Shown here: positions 1 to 8,269 of the stretch, piece by piece
How positions within the stretch are numbered: the first letter of the stretch is position 1
How the letters are laid out: every line of letters begins with the position of its first letter
Assembly (NCBI RefSeq): GCF_003061025.1
Contig: NZ_QAIL01000187.1
Coordinates: 1-37,353, forward strand
DNA: 37,353 nucleotides
Reading direction: 5' to 3'
Source of the DNA: Pedobacter sp. HMWF019
Lineage (GTDB): Bacteria; Bacteroidota; Bacteroidia; Sphingobacteriales; Sphingobacteriaceae
The notes under the pieces: model-generated
What the model was told of the DNA's origin: nothing
The model's database searches: none
What the model saw: the letters and a program-made list of their open reading frames with translations, nothing else
Program-made: the position numbers and the translations under genes

Positions 1-249
1 ATATAGAACCATCGATATTGTGGCCTTTAACGCTGGATTGAGGGGAATAGCAGTTGCCTTTTTATATTCAATAATTGAAAATAAAAAACTTAATAGGACT
101 ACAGCTAGAAAATTCGGAACTGAATCTGCGAGGAAATGGGGTTTAACGGAGTGTTTGTAAAGATAAGACCTTAGGCTAAGCTCATTGTAAGCAGTAAAAA
201 GAAATGTTAGGCTGAAACTTATAATTAGAGCAGTTCTCTTTTTCATCAT
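1..249 (-). CDS. Partial membrane protein, N-terminal part, cut by window edge
   Basis: An open frame starts at ATG 249-247 (a second ATG follows directly) and runs without a stop for 83 codons to base 1, so the C-terminus lies outside the window. The visible part has a basic start (MMKKR), a hydrophobic stretch at about residues 6-20, a polar link, and a second hydrophobic stretch at about residues 46-60. This fits a small multi-pass inner-membrane protein. I do not recognise the family. The double ATG, basic N-terminus and uninterrupted reading frame support a real gene, but 83 codons is short evidence. Confidence 0.55.
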   Translation of the reverse strand, partial: MMKKRTALIISFSLTFLFTAYNELSLRSYLYKHSVKPHFLADSVPNFLAVVLLSFLFSIIEYKKATAIPLNPALKATISMVLY

Positions 250-403
250 TAGGCCTCTAGCTTTAGGTTGTGTTTTATGCGGCGTGTTAAATTAAAAAAA
301 AATGCATAGAACTTGCTCAAAGTTCTTGTTATAAAAGATTAATTAATAAAGAGGGCTTTACGTTGGTACCGACTGGTAAATGATAAATAATTGTACTTAT
401 CAA

Positions 404-964
404 TTATTTAGTTTTTCTTATAAAATCCAGGACGAATCTTTTCCGGTTTTCAATGGAGTCCTTTGGGATGTCAATGACTTGATAATTATAACTTAAGTAA
501 GTCTCCTTCATTACATTGTAAGTCATTTTTGCTTCCTGCCAGGTTTGCTTTCTTTCACTGTCTGTTTGATAAATCTCTTGCCATGGGGGTAAAATAAAAA
601 CGTTTTTGTTGTACCGATAGGATTGAGCGATACTGTTGATTTCAAAAGAAATTTCTTTTTCTATGATTTTTGAATAACAAACTGAATCTGGAATCCCCCG
701 GTCAAAAAAAGAAAGGGATTCAGAATTTTGGTTCTGTATTTCTAAATAGCTTTTTAAAGAAGCTTCAAGGATTAGCTTCAGGTATAGTTCCTTATCTTTC
801 CATGGCAAACCTGTTCCATTAGTTTCCATTTGTTGTTTGATGATTTCTCTGGCGACTTCAGGAACAATCTGGTGGCCTTCTTTTTGAAGCTCGTTTAGAA
901 GAGTCGTTTTTCCAACTCCAGGACCACCGGTTATGATATAAAAATTTTCATTTTCGAGTTTCAT
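404..964 (-). CDS. AAA_28-type P-loop ATPase/kinase-like protein
   Basis: This is a 186-aa soluble protein with a Walker A motif GGPGVGKTT at residues 13-21, preceded by the hydrophobic strand FYIIT. The sequence after it (GHQIVPEVAREII) and the later FDRGIPDSVCY segment are typical of AAA_28 / Ttd14-like ATP-binding proteins, which resemble small nucleoside kinases. The family is widespread in Bacteroidota and its substrate is generally unknown. The gene starts 21 bases after the stop of the upstream glycosidase gene on the same strand, so the two may be co-transcribed. No signal peptide is seen, so it is cytoplasmic. Family assignment is fairly sure; the cellular role is not. Confidence 0.85.
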   Translation of the reverse strand: MKLENENFYIITGGPGVGKTTLLNELQKEGHQIVPEVAREIIKQQMETNGTGLPWKDKELYLKLILEASLKSYLEIQNQNSESLSFFDRGIPDSVCYSKIIEKEISFEINSIAQSYRYNKNVFILPPWQEIYQTDSERKQTWQEAKMTYNVMKETYLSYNYQVIDIPKDSIENRKRFVLDFIRKTK

Positions 965-985
965 TGATATAATATAGGTTTACAG

Positions 986-3007
986 TTATTTCAGCTCCAG
1001 TATTTTTACTTCAAATGGCTGCAAGCTTAACGTGATTTTATCATCACTAGCCATTTTTTCTTCCTGATGCTGAGTCAGTACATTCCATACTGCATAGGTT
1101 TGTTTTTCTGACGCAGGCAACTCTAATACGTCTTTTAGACTAAAAGTAATTTGTTTGACTTGTGCAGAAGGATTTCTCCAGGTTAAAATTCCTTCTTTTT
1201 TATTCCATGCTGCAAATCCGTAAATCTCCTCTTTGGCCGGATCTCCGCCTACCCAGTGCACATCTGATAGAACCTGTTGATGTTGTTCTGACCATTTCAT
1301 TGCCCTGGCCAATTCATTCCAGGTTTTGTTGTTCAGCAGATGAGGGTTAATGTACAGTTCCTGCATGCCTGTTCCATTGCTGAAAAATTCCCATATATCT
1401 TCTGTGATGCCTTTATCATCATTGGAAAATTCTGCACCTACTCCGTTTTCATTGTTCACCACTATTCCGTGGTACATCAGTGCGTTTAGCGGATAAAGGC
1501 GGGAGCGTTTGACGATGTTTTTGTAAACTTCTGCATCCCGGTAATTGATCCATTGTTGTCTTTTGGTGCCAGGTCCAAGAAGGTCCATGTCACCTCCCGC
1601 ACGCCAGATGGCATCCCCATAGCTGAGCCAATAAGGAGATGGCCAGGTGCCAACGGTCAGGTTAAAATAGAGGTCAGGTTTAATCTCCCGGAGATCACTA
1701 ATCACGCGCAGGAAAGCTTCCAGATCTTTCGCGTATTTCTCTCCTGCACCCGCAGCCCCGTTGCCGGCACCTACGCCGTCAAACTTAAAGCTGACCACGC
1801 CCTGATCCTTAACAAAACCTTCTGTGAGTTTTTTAAAATAAGTAAAGTAGCTTTTATCTGCAAGGCTCAGGCCATTATCGTTGGGCTTGAATGGCAGGTT
1901 TAATGTTTTAATACTGGCCAGACGGCTGGTTTGTTCTTCACCATATCCGCCCCAGGGCGATACCCAAACGCCCATATTTGAATTGTATTTTTTTGCCAGC
2001 GAGTCCATATGTTTGAATCCATTTGGTAATTGATTGCTGAAGTACCAAAGTCTGTGGTAATCATCCCAGCCACTGTCCCATAAAAAGGCACTAATTTTTG
2101 TTTTGCGTTTCAGTATCAGGCTATCTCCAAACATTTTGATACGGTCCATCGCATTTCCCTCGGTGATTTCTTTGCGATCATAACCAACATCATACCAGGA
2201 ATTATAGTGAGGAAAGGCCCTGTAAGGCACTGCCCTTACTTTTTCAAGATAGTAAAGATAGCCCCTGCGGAGTTGTTCAGTAGGGGTGGTTCCCCAAGCT
2301 ACGCTAACCTCAAATCCTTCTGCTTTATGGAGTGCGGCGGAAGCTGCAAGGCTGCTCTTGATTCCGGTTGAACTGACTTGGCTTTGTGCCATTGGATGTT
2401 CAATAGCAAAGAAAAATGATCCGGAAAGTATCGGCGAACCATCAACTTTTCCGGAAAGTTCCGGCTGGTATGCTTTAGGGATATTTACTAAGGTTAGGTT
2501 GGTTACCAACTGTTTAGAATCATTGATGTTGAAGTTTTGTTGTATGAAATTGCAGTCGTTGTGCAAAGAAATACTCCAGGTTATCCTGATGTTTCCCGAG
2601 CCATCTGACATTTGATACACCAGCTGTTTCCCGGATAATCTGTCCAGCATCTTTATTGCATTAGGTTCTGCAGGGATATCTCCATTACTTCTGTTTGTGA
2701 TGTGAAAATCGGATGCGTACAAGCTTTTTCCATTATTAAGTTTCAGTTCGAATAAGCAGGTATCCGTTAAATCTGTGCGTTTAGATAAAACTTTATCTCT
2801 AAATGAGATCTTATTTATCCGGTCATTTACCAGGCCTATACTCACTTCAAGAATATTGTTACTTAGTACGTTGTTTGCTGCCGAGATACCGGCCCTTTCT
2901 GGTCTTTTACCAGCATAGTAGACTTGTGCTATAGAAGAAGAACAAGTGTACAAAGAAACAGCTATGAAGACTAGAATAGGAAGAATGTGTTTTTTCGAAT
3001 TTTCCAT
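986..3007 (-). CDS. Secreted clan GH-D-like glycoside hydrolase (alpha-galactosidase-like)
   Basis: This 673-aa protein has a Sec signal peptide (about residues 1-28, ending SIAQ). An N-terminal beta-rich region (about 30-240) is followed by a TIM-barrel-like region (about 260-560) and a C-terminal beta domain. Barrel motifs include LWDSGWDD (309-316), WVSPWGG (348-354), SFKFDG (406-411) and WRAGGDMD (468-475). By analogy with GH27/GH36, where the nucleophile Asp follows a Lys-aromatic pair on strand 4, D410 is the likely nucleophile, and D473 or D475 a candidate acid/base. Relatives in Bacteroidota are often annotated alpha-galactosidase or, misleadingly, enterotoxin. The substrate is not shown; an alpha-Gal or alpha-GalNAc glycan would fit. 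It is on the opposite strand from the sialic-acid operon and no transporter gene sits beside it. Confidence 0.75.
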   Translation of the reverse strand: MENSKKHILPILVFIAVSLYTCSSSIAQVYYAGKRPERAGISAANNVLSNNILEVSIGLVNDRINKISFRDKVLSKRTDLTDTCLFELKLNNGKSLYASDFHITNRSNGDIPAEPNAIKMLDRLSGKQLVYQMSDGSGNIRITWSISLHNDCNFIQQNFNINDSKQLVTNLTLVNIPKAYQPELSGKVDGSPILSGSFFFAIEHPMAQSQVSSTGIKSSLAASAALHKAEGFEVSVAWGTTPTEQLRRGYLYYLEKVRAVPYRAFPHYNSWYDVGYDRKEITEGNAMDRIKMFGDSLILKRKTKISAFLWDSGWDDYHRLWYFSNQLPNGFKHMDSLAKKYNSNMGVWVSPWGGYGEEQTSRLASIKTLNLPFKPNDNGLSLADKSYFTYFKKLTEGFVKDQGVVSFKFDGVGAGNGAAGAGEKYAKDLEAFLRVISDLREIKPDLYFNLTVGTWPSPYWLSYGDAIWRAGGDMDLLGPGTKRQQWINYRDAEVYKNIVKRSRLYPLNALMYHGIVVNNENGVGAEFSNDDKGITEDIWEFFSNGTGMQELYINPHLLNNKTWNELARAMKWSEQHQQVLSDVHWVGGDPAKEEIYGFAAWNKKEGILTWRNPSAQVKQITFSLKDVLELPASEKQTYAVWNVLTQHQEEKMASDDKITLSLQPFEVKILELK

Positions 3008-3123
3008 TTGAGTATAATAATAATGGATTTAGATGGAAATTTTCTGAACAAACGTTTGCGTTAATTGATTCAGTCTTCGAGAAGCTTAATACAAGAGATG
3101 TATTGGATTTTGAAAATATATTA

Positions 3124-3153
3124 AAAGGCCTTACAGAGTCGTAAGGCCCTTTA
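3124..3153 (-). terminator. Intrinsic terminator of the kinase/regulator/small-protein unit
   Basis: An 8-bp perfect stem (GGCCTTAC at 3127-3134 with GTAAGGCC at 3141-3148, loop AGAGTC) is extended by A/T pairs. Read on the minus strand it is followed by TTTTAA. It lies 10 bases past the stop of the 50-aa membrane protein, so it would end transcription of that minus-strand unit before the glycosidase gene. Confidence 0.7.
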
Positions 3154-3162
3154 ATATTATTA

Positions 3163-3315
3163 CTAGGTACTTCTGTTAATTAATTTAAGGAGAATTGCTA
3201 TAACAGCAATGACCAAAAGTACATGAATTATTCCTCCGGTATAATAGCCTCCTAAAAAGCTGATTGCCCAGATAATAACCAAAATAACTGCGACGACATA
3301 AAGTAGATTTCCCAT
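3163..3315 (-). CDS. lmo0937-family small membrane protein
   Basis: From ATG at 3315 this encodes 50 aa, MGNLLYVVAVILVIIWAISF and onward, with two hydrophobic helices separated by GGYYTGG and a short basic tail (KLINRS). This matches the lmo0937-family small membrane proteins common in Bacteroidota, whose function is unknown. An in-frame upstream ATG at 3345 would add ten polar residues (MFINQTKTNF). I prefer the inner start because the family normally begins directly with the MG-N-L-L segment. It is the last gene before the terminator at 3124-3153 and may belong to the upstream kinase/regulator transcript. Confidence 0.75.
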   Translation of the reverse strand: MGNLLYVVAVILVIIWAISFLGGYYTGGIIHVLLVIAVIAILLKLINRST

Positions 3316-3381
3316 AAAATTAGTTTTAGTTTGATTAATGAACATAAACTAACTTAAATAGTTTAGGGAAGATGACGATTG

Positions 3382-3723
3382 TTACCTTATGGAAACCTTT
3401 TCAAACCGCTCAACTCTTAACTGACCGAGAATATAGATGCTGTTAAAAGTGTAGCCTGTAAGTCCTTCATTTTTAAGAAAAGTAAGAATTCTGGGTTTTA
3501 AGGCTATAAATAAGGAAGTGCAATACAATTCAAAATTGTTTAGTATAAACTTCCTCTGGTAGCGCTCAGTTAAACAATCGAAATTAAAGATCAATTGACT
3601 GGCGTGATTCAATGTGATGAGTCTTTCGTGATCAATTGCTGCCTCACTTAGGTATTTATTGCTGCTAACGAAGCTTCCGCTCAGGCGGTTGAAACTCTTT
3701 ATTTGTTCTTCATTGAAGTTCAT
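3382..3723 (-). CDS. Hypothetical protein, 113 aa
   Basis: This is a 113-aa protein with no signal peptide and no clear transmembrane helix. It is rich in Asn, Phe and Leu, with a basic C-terminus (RVERFEKVSIR). I do not recognise a domain. It starts 35 bases after the stop of the LytTR response-regulator gene and is on the same strand, so it is probably the third gene of the sensor/regulator unit. No competing frame on the other strand is better. Confidence is for a real gene, not a function. Confidence 0.6.
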   Translation of the reverse strand: MNFNEEQIKSFNRLSGSFVSSNKYLSEAAIDHERLITLNHASQLIFNFDCLTERYQRKFILNNFELYCTSLFIALKPRILTFLKNEGLTGYTFNSIYILGQLRVERFEKVSIR

Positions 3724-3758
3724 ATTGCCAGCAAATTTAGCGGATATATCCGGCAGAT

Positions 3759-4475
3759 TTAAGAAAAGCCAAGATCTTTGAATAATAGATCTTTGTAATT
3801 GCTTCCAATAGGTATTTCATTATGGTTAATAAAGATGCGGTTGCCTTCTATATGGCCAATTTTAGATTTATTAATAATAAATGAACGATGCGTTCTTAAA
3901 AAACGAGCCTTAGGTAACAATCCTTCAAAGGTGGAAAAGGGCATTTTAGGGAATAACGAATTGCTTGAGGTTATTATTTTGGTGTAGTTTCCTTGTGCTT
4001 CGGCATACAATAGTTCATCATATCCTACTTTATAAATCTTTCCATCTGTTTTAATGAAGATGAAATCTTCTGCAACAGAACCAGCTGCTTCACTTGCCAG
4101 CGTAACTCTTTTAGGCTCCAGTTTCTCGAATGCTTTATCTACAGCAATAATAAAGCGATCAAAAGAGAAGGGTTTTAATAAATAATCGCATGCTGCCAAA
4201 TCAAAAGCATCAATAGCATATTCTTTGTAAGCAGTTGTAAAGATCACCTGAGGCTGATCTTTTAGTGTTTTTACAAATGAAATTCCATCCATTATGGGCA
4301 TATTTATATCCAAAAAAAGAATATCAATCTTTTGGCGTTGTAATATAGCTTTCGCTTCTAGCGCATTCCCACAAGAAGCTACAACATTCAGGTAATCCAA
4401 ATGGCTGCAATAACTCTTTATGATGTCTCTTGCAATCGGTTCGTCGTCAACAATAAGGCAGCTTACTTGGTTCAT
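3759..4475 (-). CDS. LytTR-family response regulator
   Basis: This is a 238-aa two-domain protein. The receiver domain (about 1-120) has the acidic pocket D10-D11-E12, the phospho-acceptor D56 in FLDINMP, T81 and K101 in LLKPF. A LytTR DNA-binding domain fills about 135-238 (FIKTDGKIYKVGYDELLYAEAQ..., then FLRTHRSFIIN). Such regulators bind direct repeats in DNA and partner with LytS-type kinases. The start codon overlaps the stop of the kinase gene by one base (TAATG), which implies translational coupling. The divergent outer-membrane barrel gene at 5767 is a plausible but unproven target. Confidence 0.93.
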   Translation of the reverse strand: MNQVSCLIVDDEPIARDIIKSYCSHLDYLNVVASCGNALEAKAILQRQKIDILFLDINMPIMDGISFVKTLKDQPQVIFTTAYKEYAIDAFDLAACDYLLKPFSFDRFIIAVDKAFEKLEPKRVTLASEAAGSVAEDFIFIKTDGKIYKVGYDELLYAEAQGNYTKIITSSNSLFPKMPFSTFEGLLPKARFLRTHRSFIINKSKIGHIEGNRIFINHNEIPIGSNYKDLLFKDLGFS

Positions 4476-5545
4476 TACTTCATTTTAAGTTGTAAGATAA
4501 CATTGTAAAACGAATTATCCTTCTTAATGTTTAATTCGTGCTCAGCAGGATAAAGCAAGCTTAGTCTTTTACTCACGTTATCTAAACCAAACCCACTGCT
4601 TCTATTAACCATGCTCGTCTCATTCTCCGCTTTGCCGTAAGAATTTTTAACGAAAAAGAGGATAGAATTACCCCAGGTTTTTAGTTTTATATCGATATAT
4701 ATCTTTTCATCAATTGTGTTTTTAGAGTGTTTGAAGGCGTTCTCAATAAATACAATCAACAACATTGGGGCTATTTTTATTTCGGGCACAATTACTTCTT
4801 CAATTTCTGTCGTTAATACCAGTCTGTCGCCAATTCTTATCTTTTCAAACTCCATATAATTATTGATATACGCTATTTCATCCTTTAATGGTACATATAT
4901 TTCTGTGGCATCATAAATTGAATAGCGCAACAGCTCAGACAGTTTGAGTAGTAATGCAGGTATTTTCTCATGATCCGTAATTGAAAGACCGTACATGTTG
5001 TTTAAAGTATTAAACAAAAAATGAGGACTCAGTTGTGATTGCAATAAATGCAATTCACTTTTACTATGCGCAGCCATTGTTTTGGCCTCTTTCAACTGAT
5101 TCTCCGAAACATTATGAACGATCTTGATTAATGCACCAAGTGCCAAACTAATCCATACAAATGGAACCCAGGATAGTAATAAATTAATAGCAACCCTTCC
5201 TTGCAGTGGAAAATCGGCATGAAAAAACAACCATGCCACACAAACAACAATTGAGATACACAACACTAGTGATAATGTTTTAGGAAGGATTTTTAAACGT
5301 GCAGACCAAATTTGTGCAATATATCTTCCTGTAAAAAGACCCAGAAAAAAGAATACCGTTCCCGCGAAAGCTGCTGCTTCGTCTTCATGTACCTGAATAG
5401 ACTTAACATAAGATTCGATCACTAAATAGATTGGGATGGAAACAATAAGAGATAAGAATATATAAAGCGGCTGACCAAAGAAGCCAATCAATGCTTTAAA
5501 TTTTATATCCTCTACAGTATTTCTGATGTTCCTTGTCTCGCTCAT
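4475..5545 (-). CDS. LytS-type sensor histidine kinase
   Basis: The ATG at 5545 gives 356 aa; an in-frame TTG two codons upstream also exists, but ATG is preferred. The N-terminus holds about four membrane helices (roughly residues 20-46, 58-76, 88-110 and 118-140). A His_kinase (PF06580-type) domain follows, with phospho-acceptor H175 in QLSPHFLFNTLN, the N-box N269 in FIENAFKHS, and the ATP-lid glycines in SSGFGLDNVSKRL. There is no extracellular sensor domain, so it probably senses a membrane-associated or stress signal. Its gene overlaps the response regulator by one base, so the pair is a two-component system. Confidence 0.92.
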   Translation of the reverse strand: MSETRNIRNTVEDIKFKALIGFFGQPLYIFLSLIVSIPIYLVIESYVKSIQVHEDEAAAFAGTVFFFLGLFTGRYIAQIWSARLKILPKTLSLVLCISIVVCVAWLFFHADFPLQGRVAINLLLSWVPFVWISLALGALIKIVHNVSENQLKEAKTMAAHSKSELHLLQSQLSPHFLFNTLNNMYGLSITDHEKIPALLLKLSELLRYSIYDATEIYVPLKDEIAYINNYMEFEKIRIGDRLVLTTEIEEVIVPEIKIAPMLLIVFIENAFKHSKNTIDEKIYIDIKLKTWGNSILFFVKNSYGKAENETSMVNRSSGFGLDNVSKRLSLLYPAEHELNIKKDNSFYNVILQLKMK

Positions 5546-5766
5546 AAGCAACGAATTTGGGAAAGTTCTTTTGATCGATAAATATTTACTGATGAACTGG
5601 TCAAAATCATGGACCGAACCTCAATAATAGGGTACATAACTCTTTAACACCCCCAAATAGCTTTCCGTCAACCGATAGCCAAGTTACAACATATTATTTT
5701 TTAGAGCTAGCACGAACAATGAATATTTGATCAATCAACAACCCGACCAATTTAAAACCAATAGCA

Positions 5767-8175
5767 ATGAAAACAGATCTCCTTTTCCTTTTCGCCGTGC
5801 TCATCTCCTTTACTTCCCTTGCACAAGTAAAAACGGGAGTCATTTCTTCAACTGTAAAGGATTCAAAAAATGAAGCCATTATTGGAGCCACGGTACGCTT
5901 ACTTAAAACAACAGATACTGCAGTTGTTACCACGAAAATGACAGATGGCGATGGAAAGTTTCAATTCATCAATGTTGATATAGGCGTTTACATATTAAAA
6001 ATAACAGCTGTAGGCAAGAAGGAGTTCAGTTCGGTGCCCTTGCATGTTATGGACAGTAAAGGGATTAACCTTCCCATGATCATCCTATTTCCGGCTAAAA
6101 GTACCGAGCTTAACGAAGTAGTTATAAAAGCAAAGCGACCGCTAATTCAAATGGAAATAGACAAGACAGTGGTGAATGTTGATGCCATGATTAGCAGTGC
6201 TAGCAGTAATACCTTAGAGGTACTTGAAAAAACTCCTGGTATCGTTATAAACTCTGGTGGCGACATCACATTAAATGGCCGGTCCGGAGTAATGGTACTA
6301 ATTGATGGGCGTCCCACTTACATGTCGGGACAGGACCTTTCTCTTTACCTAAAGTCACTTCCCGGCTCTCTTTTAGATAAGATAGAACTGATGGACAATC
6401 CTCCTGCCCGTTACGATGCTTCTGGAAATGCAATCATCAATATTAAATTGAAGAAAAATAGAATAGGCGGCTTTGTAGGAAGCATTGCTACTGGTTATTC
6501 ACAGGGAAAATATGGAAAAAGTAACAACTCTTTAAACTTGAATTACAACTATAAGAAAATTAATCTATTTGGCAGCATGGGCTATAGCTACGAGAAAAGC
6601 TACAGTAATGACAATTTCACCAGAAACTTTTTTGATGTCAATAATGTCCCAACATCAACAGTGTTTTTGATGAACAGACAGAAATCTAAAAGCGAAGGAT
6701 TAAACACAAATCTTGGGCTAGATTATGCGTCCACTCCCAACACAACCTATGGCATTCAGCTAAATTTAAACGATAACAAAAATAATGAGGTTCTTAATTA
6801 TTACAGTGATAATTACAGCGCCGGACAATTAGATAATATAGGCAAGGGGCATACCTACGGCGATAACAACAGAACTAACCTGGGCACAAATATCAATTTT
6901 CTGCATAAATTCGGGAAAACAGGAAAAGAACTATCTGCTGATATAAACTACTTAAATTATCGCAGTACCGGCAATCAATCATTGATAAACAACCAGGATC
7001 AATTCTTTTACAATTTACCATCTAAAATAAATATATACACTGCTAAAGCAGATTATGTGCAAACCATAAAAAACAATGCACGTTTCGAAGCTGGATTTAA
7101 ATCAAGCTTCGTAATTAATGATAACAAGTCCGATTATTATAACATTACAGATCAGGGACAGGTTATTGATAATGGTAAATCAAACCACTTCAAATTCAGA
7201 GAAAACATAAACTCTGCTTATATTAATGCTCAAAAAGGATGGAAATATCTCTCTGTTCAGTTAGGATTACGCTTAGAAAACACACAATCCAAAGGTCAGC
7301 AGTTAGGAAATGAAATCGTACAACAAAGTGAATTTAGTAAAAACTATACCCAGGTTTTTCCTACCTTATTTCTAAACTACAAATTTGACACAGTTGGCCG
7401 AAACACATTAAACTTTAGTATTAGCAAGAGAATAAACAGGCCAAACTATCAATACCTAAATCCATTTCTATTTTTTAGAGACAGGTACTCTTACACCGTG
7501 GGCAATCCGGAGCTAACACCTCAATATCAGTTCCGTTACGAGCTTAAATATCAATACAAACAATTGCTTAGAATGGGTTTAAGCTATAACAGATTTACGG
7601 ATGTAATTTTCCAAACCACAAAGGTAGTTGATGATGTTTTTATCAAGAAACCTGAAAACGTAGCTTTTGGTTACATGTTGCTACTTAATAACAGCATATC
7701 GTTAACGCCAAAAGAGTGGTGGAGTCTCAATTTAGAACTTCAATTTTCCAAAATGGGATTAAATGGGATGGCTTATGGAGAAAAACTAAATCCGAGTACC
7801 TATGTGGCAAGAATAGGTGCATACAATCAATTTCAATTTAAAAAAGGCTGGAGTGCTGAACTTAATAGCTATTATGCCAGCAGAGATCTAAACGGTCAAA
7901 GCTTTACTTCAGGAATGTACAGAGTAAATGCAGGAATTCAAAAAAAGATATGGAAAGACAAAGGAAGCATTAGGATTAACATGGATGACATTTTCCATTC
8001 ATGGGTTTACGAAAACCGTTCCGTTGGACTGGCTCGGGCCTATTCATTTCAAATCAGTGCGTCTGACACCCAGCGCTTAGGCATTGCTTTAACCTATCGC
8101 TTTGGTAAGGAGGTGTTTAAGCGGAAGAGTAAATATACAAATCATACACTTGATGAAGAAAAGAGCAGAATGTGA
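5767..8175 (+). CDS. TonB-type outer-membrane beta-barrel protein (OMP_b-brl_3-like)
   Basis: This 802-aa protein has a signal peptide (1-19, ending SLAQ) and a CarboxypepD_reg-like domain (about 22-108). A plug-like region (about 115-230) contains LNEVVIKAKRP and VLIDGRPTYMSG, and a long Asn/Tyr-rich barrel (235 to near the end) follows. It lacks the SusC-type plug motif and has no SusD partner, so it belongs to the shorter outer-membrane beta-barrel family seen next to LytTR systems in Bacteroidota. The substrate is unknown. It diverges from the kinase gene across about 220 bases, which should hold promoters for both. The C-terminal tail (KRKSKYTNHTLDEEKSRM) is charged and does not end in the usual aromatic residue. 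Confidence 0.88.
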   Translation: MKTDLLFLFAVLISFTSLAQVKTGVISSTVKDSKNEAIIGATVRLLKTTDTAVVTTKMTDGDGKFQFINVDIGVYILKITAVGKKEFSSVPLHVMDSKGINLPMIILFPAKSTELNEVVIKAKRPLIQMEIDKTVVNVDAMISSASSNTLEVLEKTPGIVINSGGDITLNGRSGVMVLIDGRPTYMSGQDLSLYLKSLPGSLLDKIELMDNPPARYDASGNAIINIKLKKNRIGGFVGSIATGYSQGKYGKSNNSLNLNYNYKKINLFGSMGYSYEKSYSNDNFTRNFFDVNNVPTSTVFLMNRQKSKSEGLNTNLGLDYASTPNTTYGIQLNLNDNKNNEVLNYYSDNYSAGQLDNIGKGHTYGDNNRTNLGTNINFLHKFGKTGKELSADINYLNYRSTGNQSLINNQDQFFYNLPSKINIYTAKADYVQTIKNNARFEAGFKSSFVINDNKSDYYNITDQGQVIDNGKSNHFKFRENINSAYINAQKGWKYLSVQLGLRLENTQSKGQQLGNEIVQQSEFSKNYTQVFPTLFLNYKFDTVGRNTLNFSISKRINRPNYQYLNPFLFFRDRYSYTVGNPELTPQYQFRYELKYQYKQLLRMGLSYNRFTDVIFQTTKVVDDVFIKKPENVAFGYMLLLNNSISLTPKEWWSLNLELQFSKMGLNGMAYGEKLNPSTYVARIGAYNQFQFKKGWSAELNSYYASRDLNGQSFTSGMYRVNAGIQKKIWKDKGSIRINMDDIFHSWVYENRSVGLARAYSFQISASDTQRLGIALTYRFGKEVFKRKSKYTNHTLDEEKSRM

Positions 8176-8201
8176 TCCGTAAACAATATTTGTATTTATA
8201 A

Positions 8202-8214
8202 TATGTATTACATA
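8202..8214. promoter_or_regulatory. Candidate GntR operator upstream of the GH20 gene
   Basis: TATGTATTACATA is a 13-bp palindrome with a single central base. It differs at one position from TATGTATGACATA upstream of the SusC gene. It fits the general GT-N(few)-AC pattern of FadR/GntR-family operators. It lies about 55 bases before the GH20 start codon. Binding by the GntR protein encoded at 20317-21024 is inferred. Confidence 0.55.
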
Positions 8215-8269
8215 ATATGAATTGCTATATTAGAACTCTTTTTAAGCAATTCAACAAGTCAACCAAATC

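Noticed and set aside
384..410. AT-only stem TAAATAATTG / CAATTATTTA at the end of the ATPase gene
   Set aside because: It is a perfect 10-bp stem but with only one or two G-C pairs and no T-run, so it is unlikely to terminate and may be chance in AT-rich DNA.
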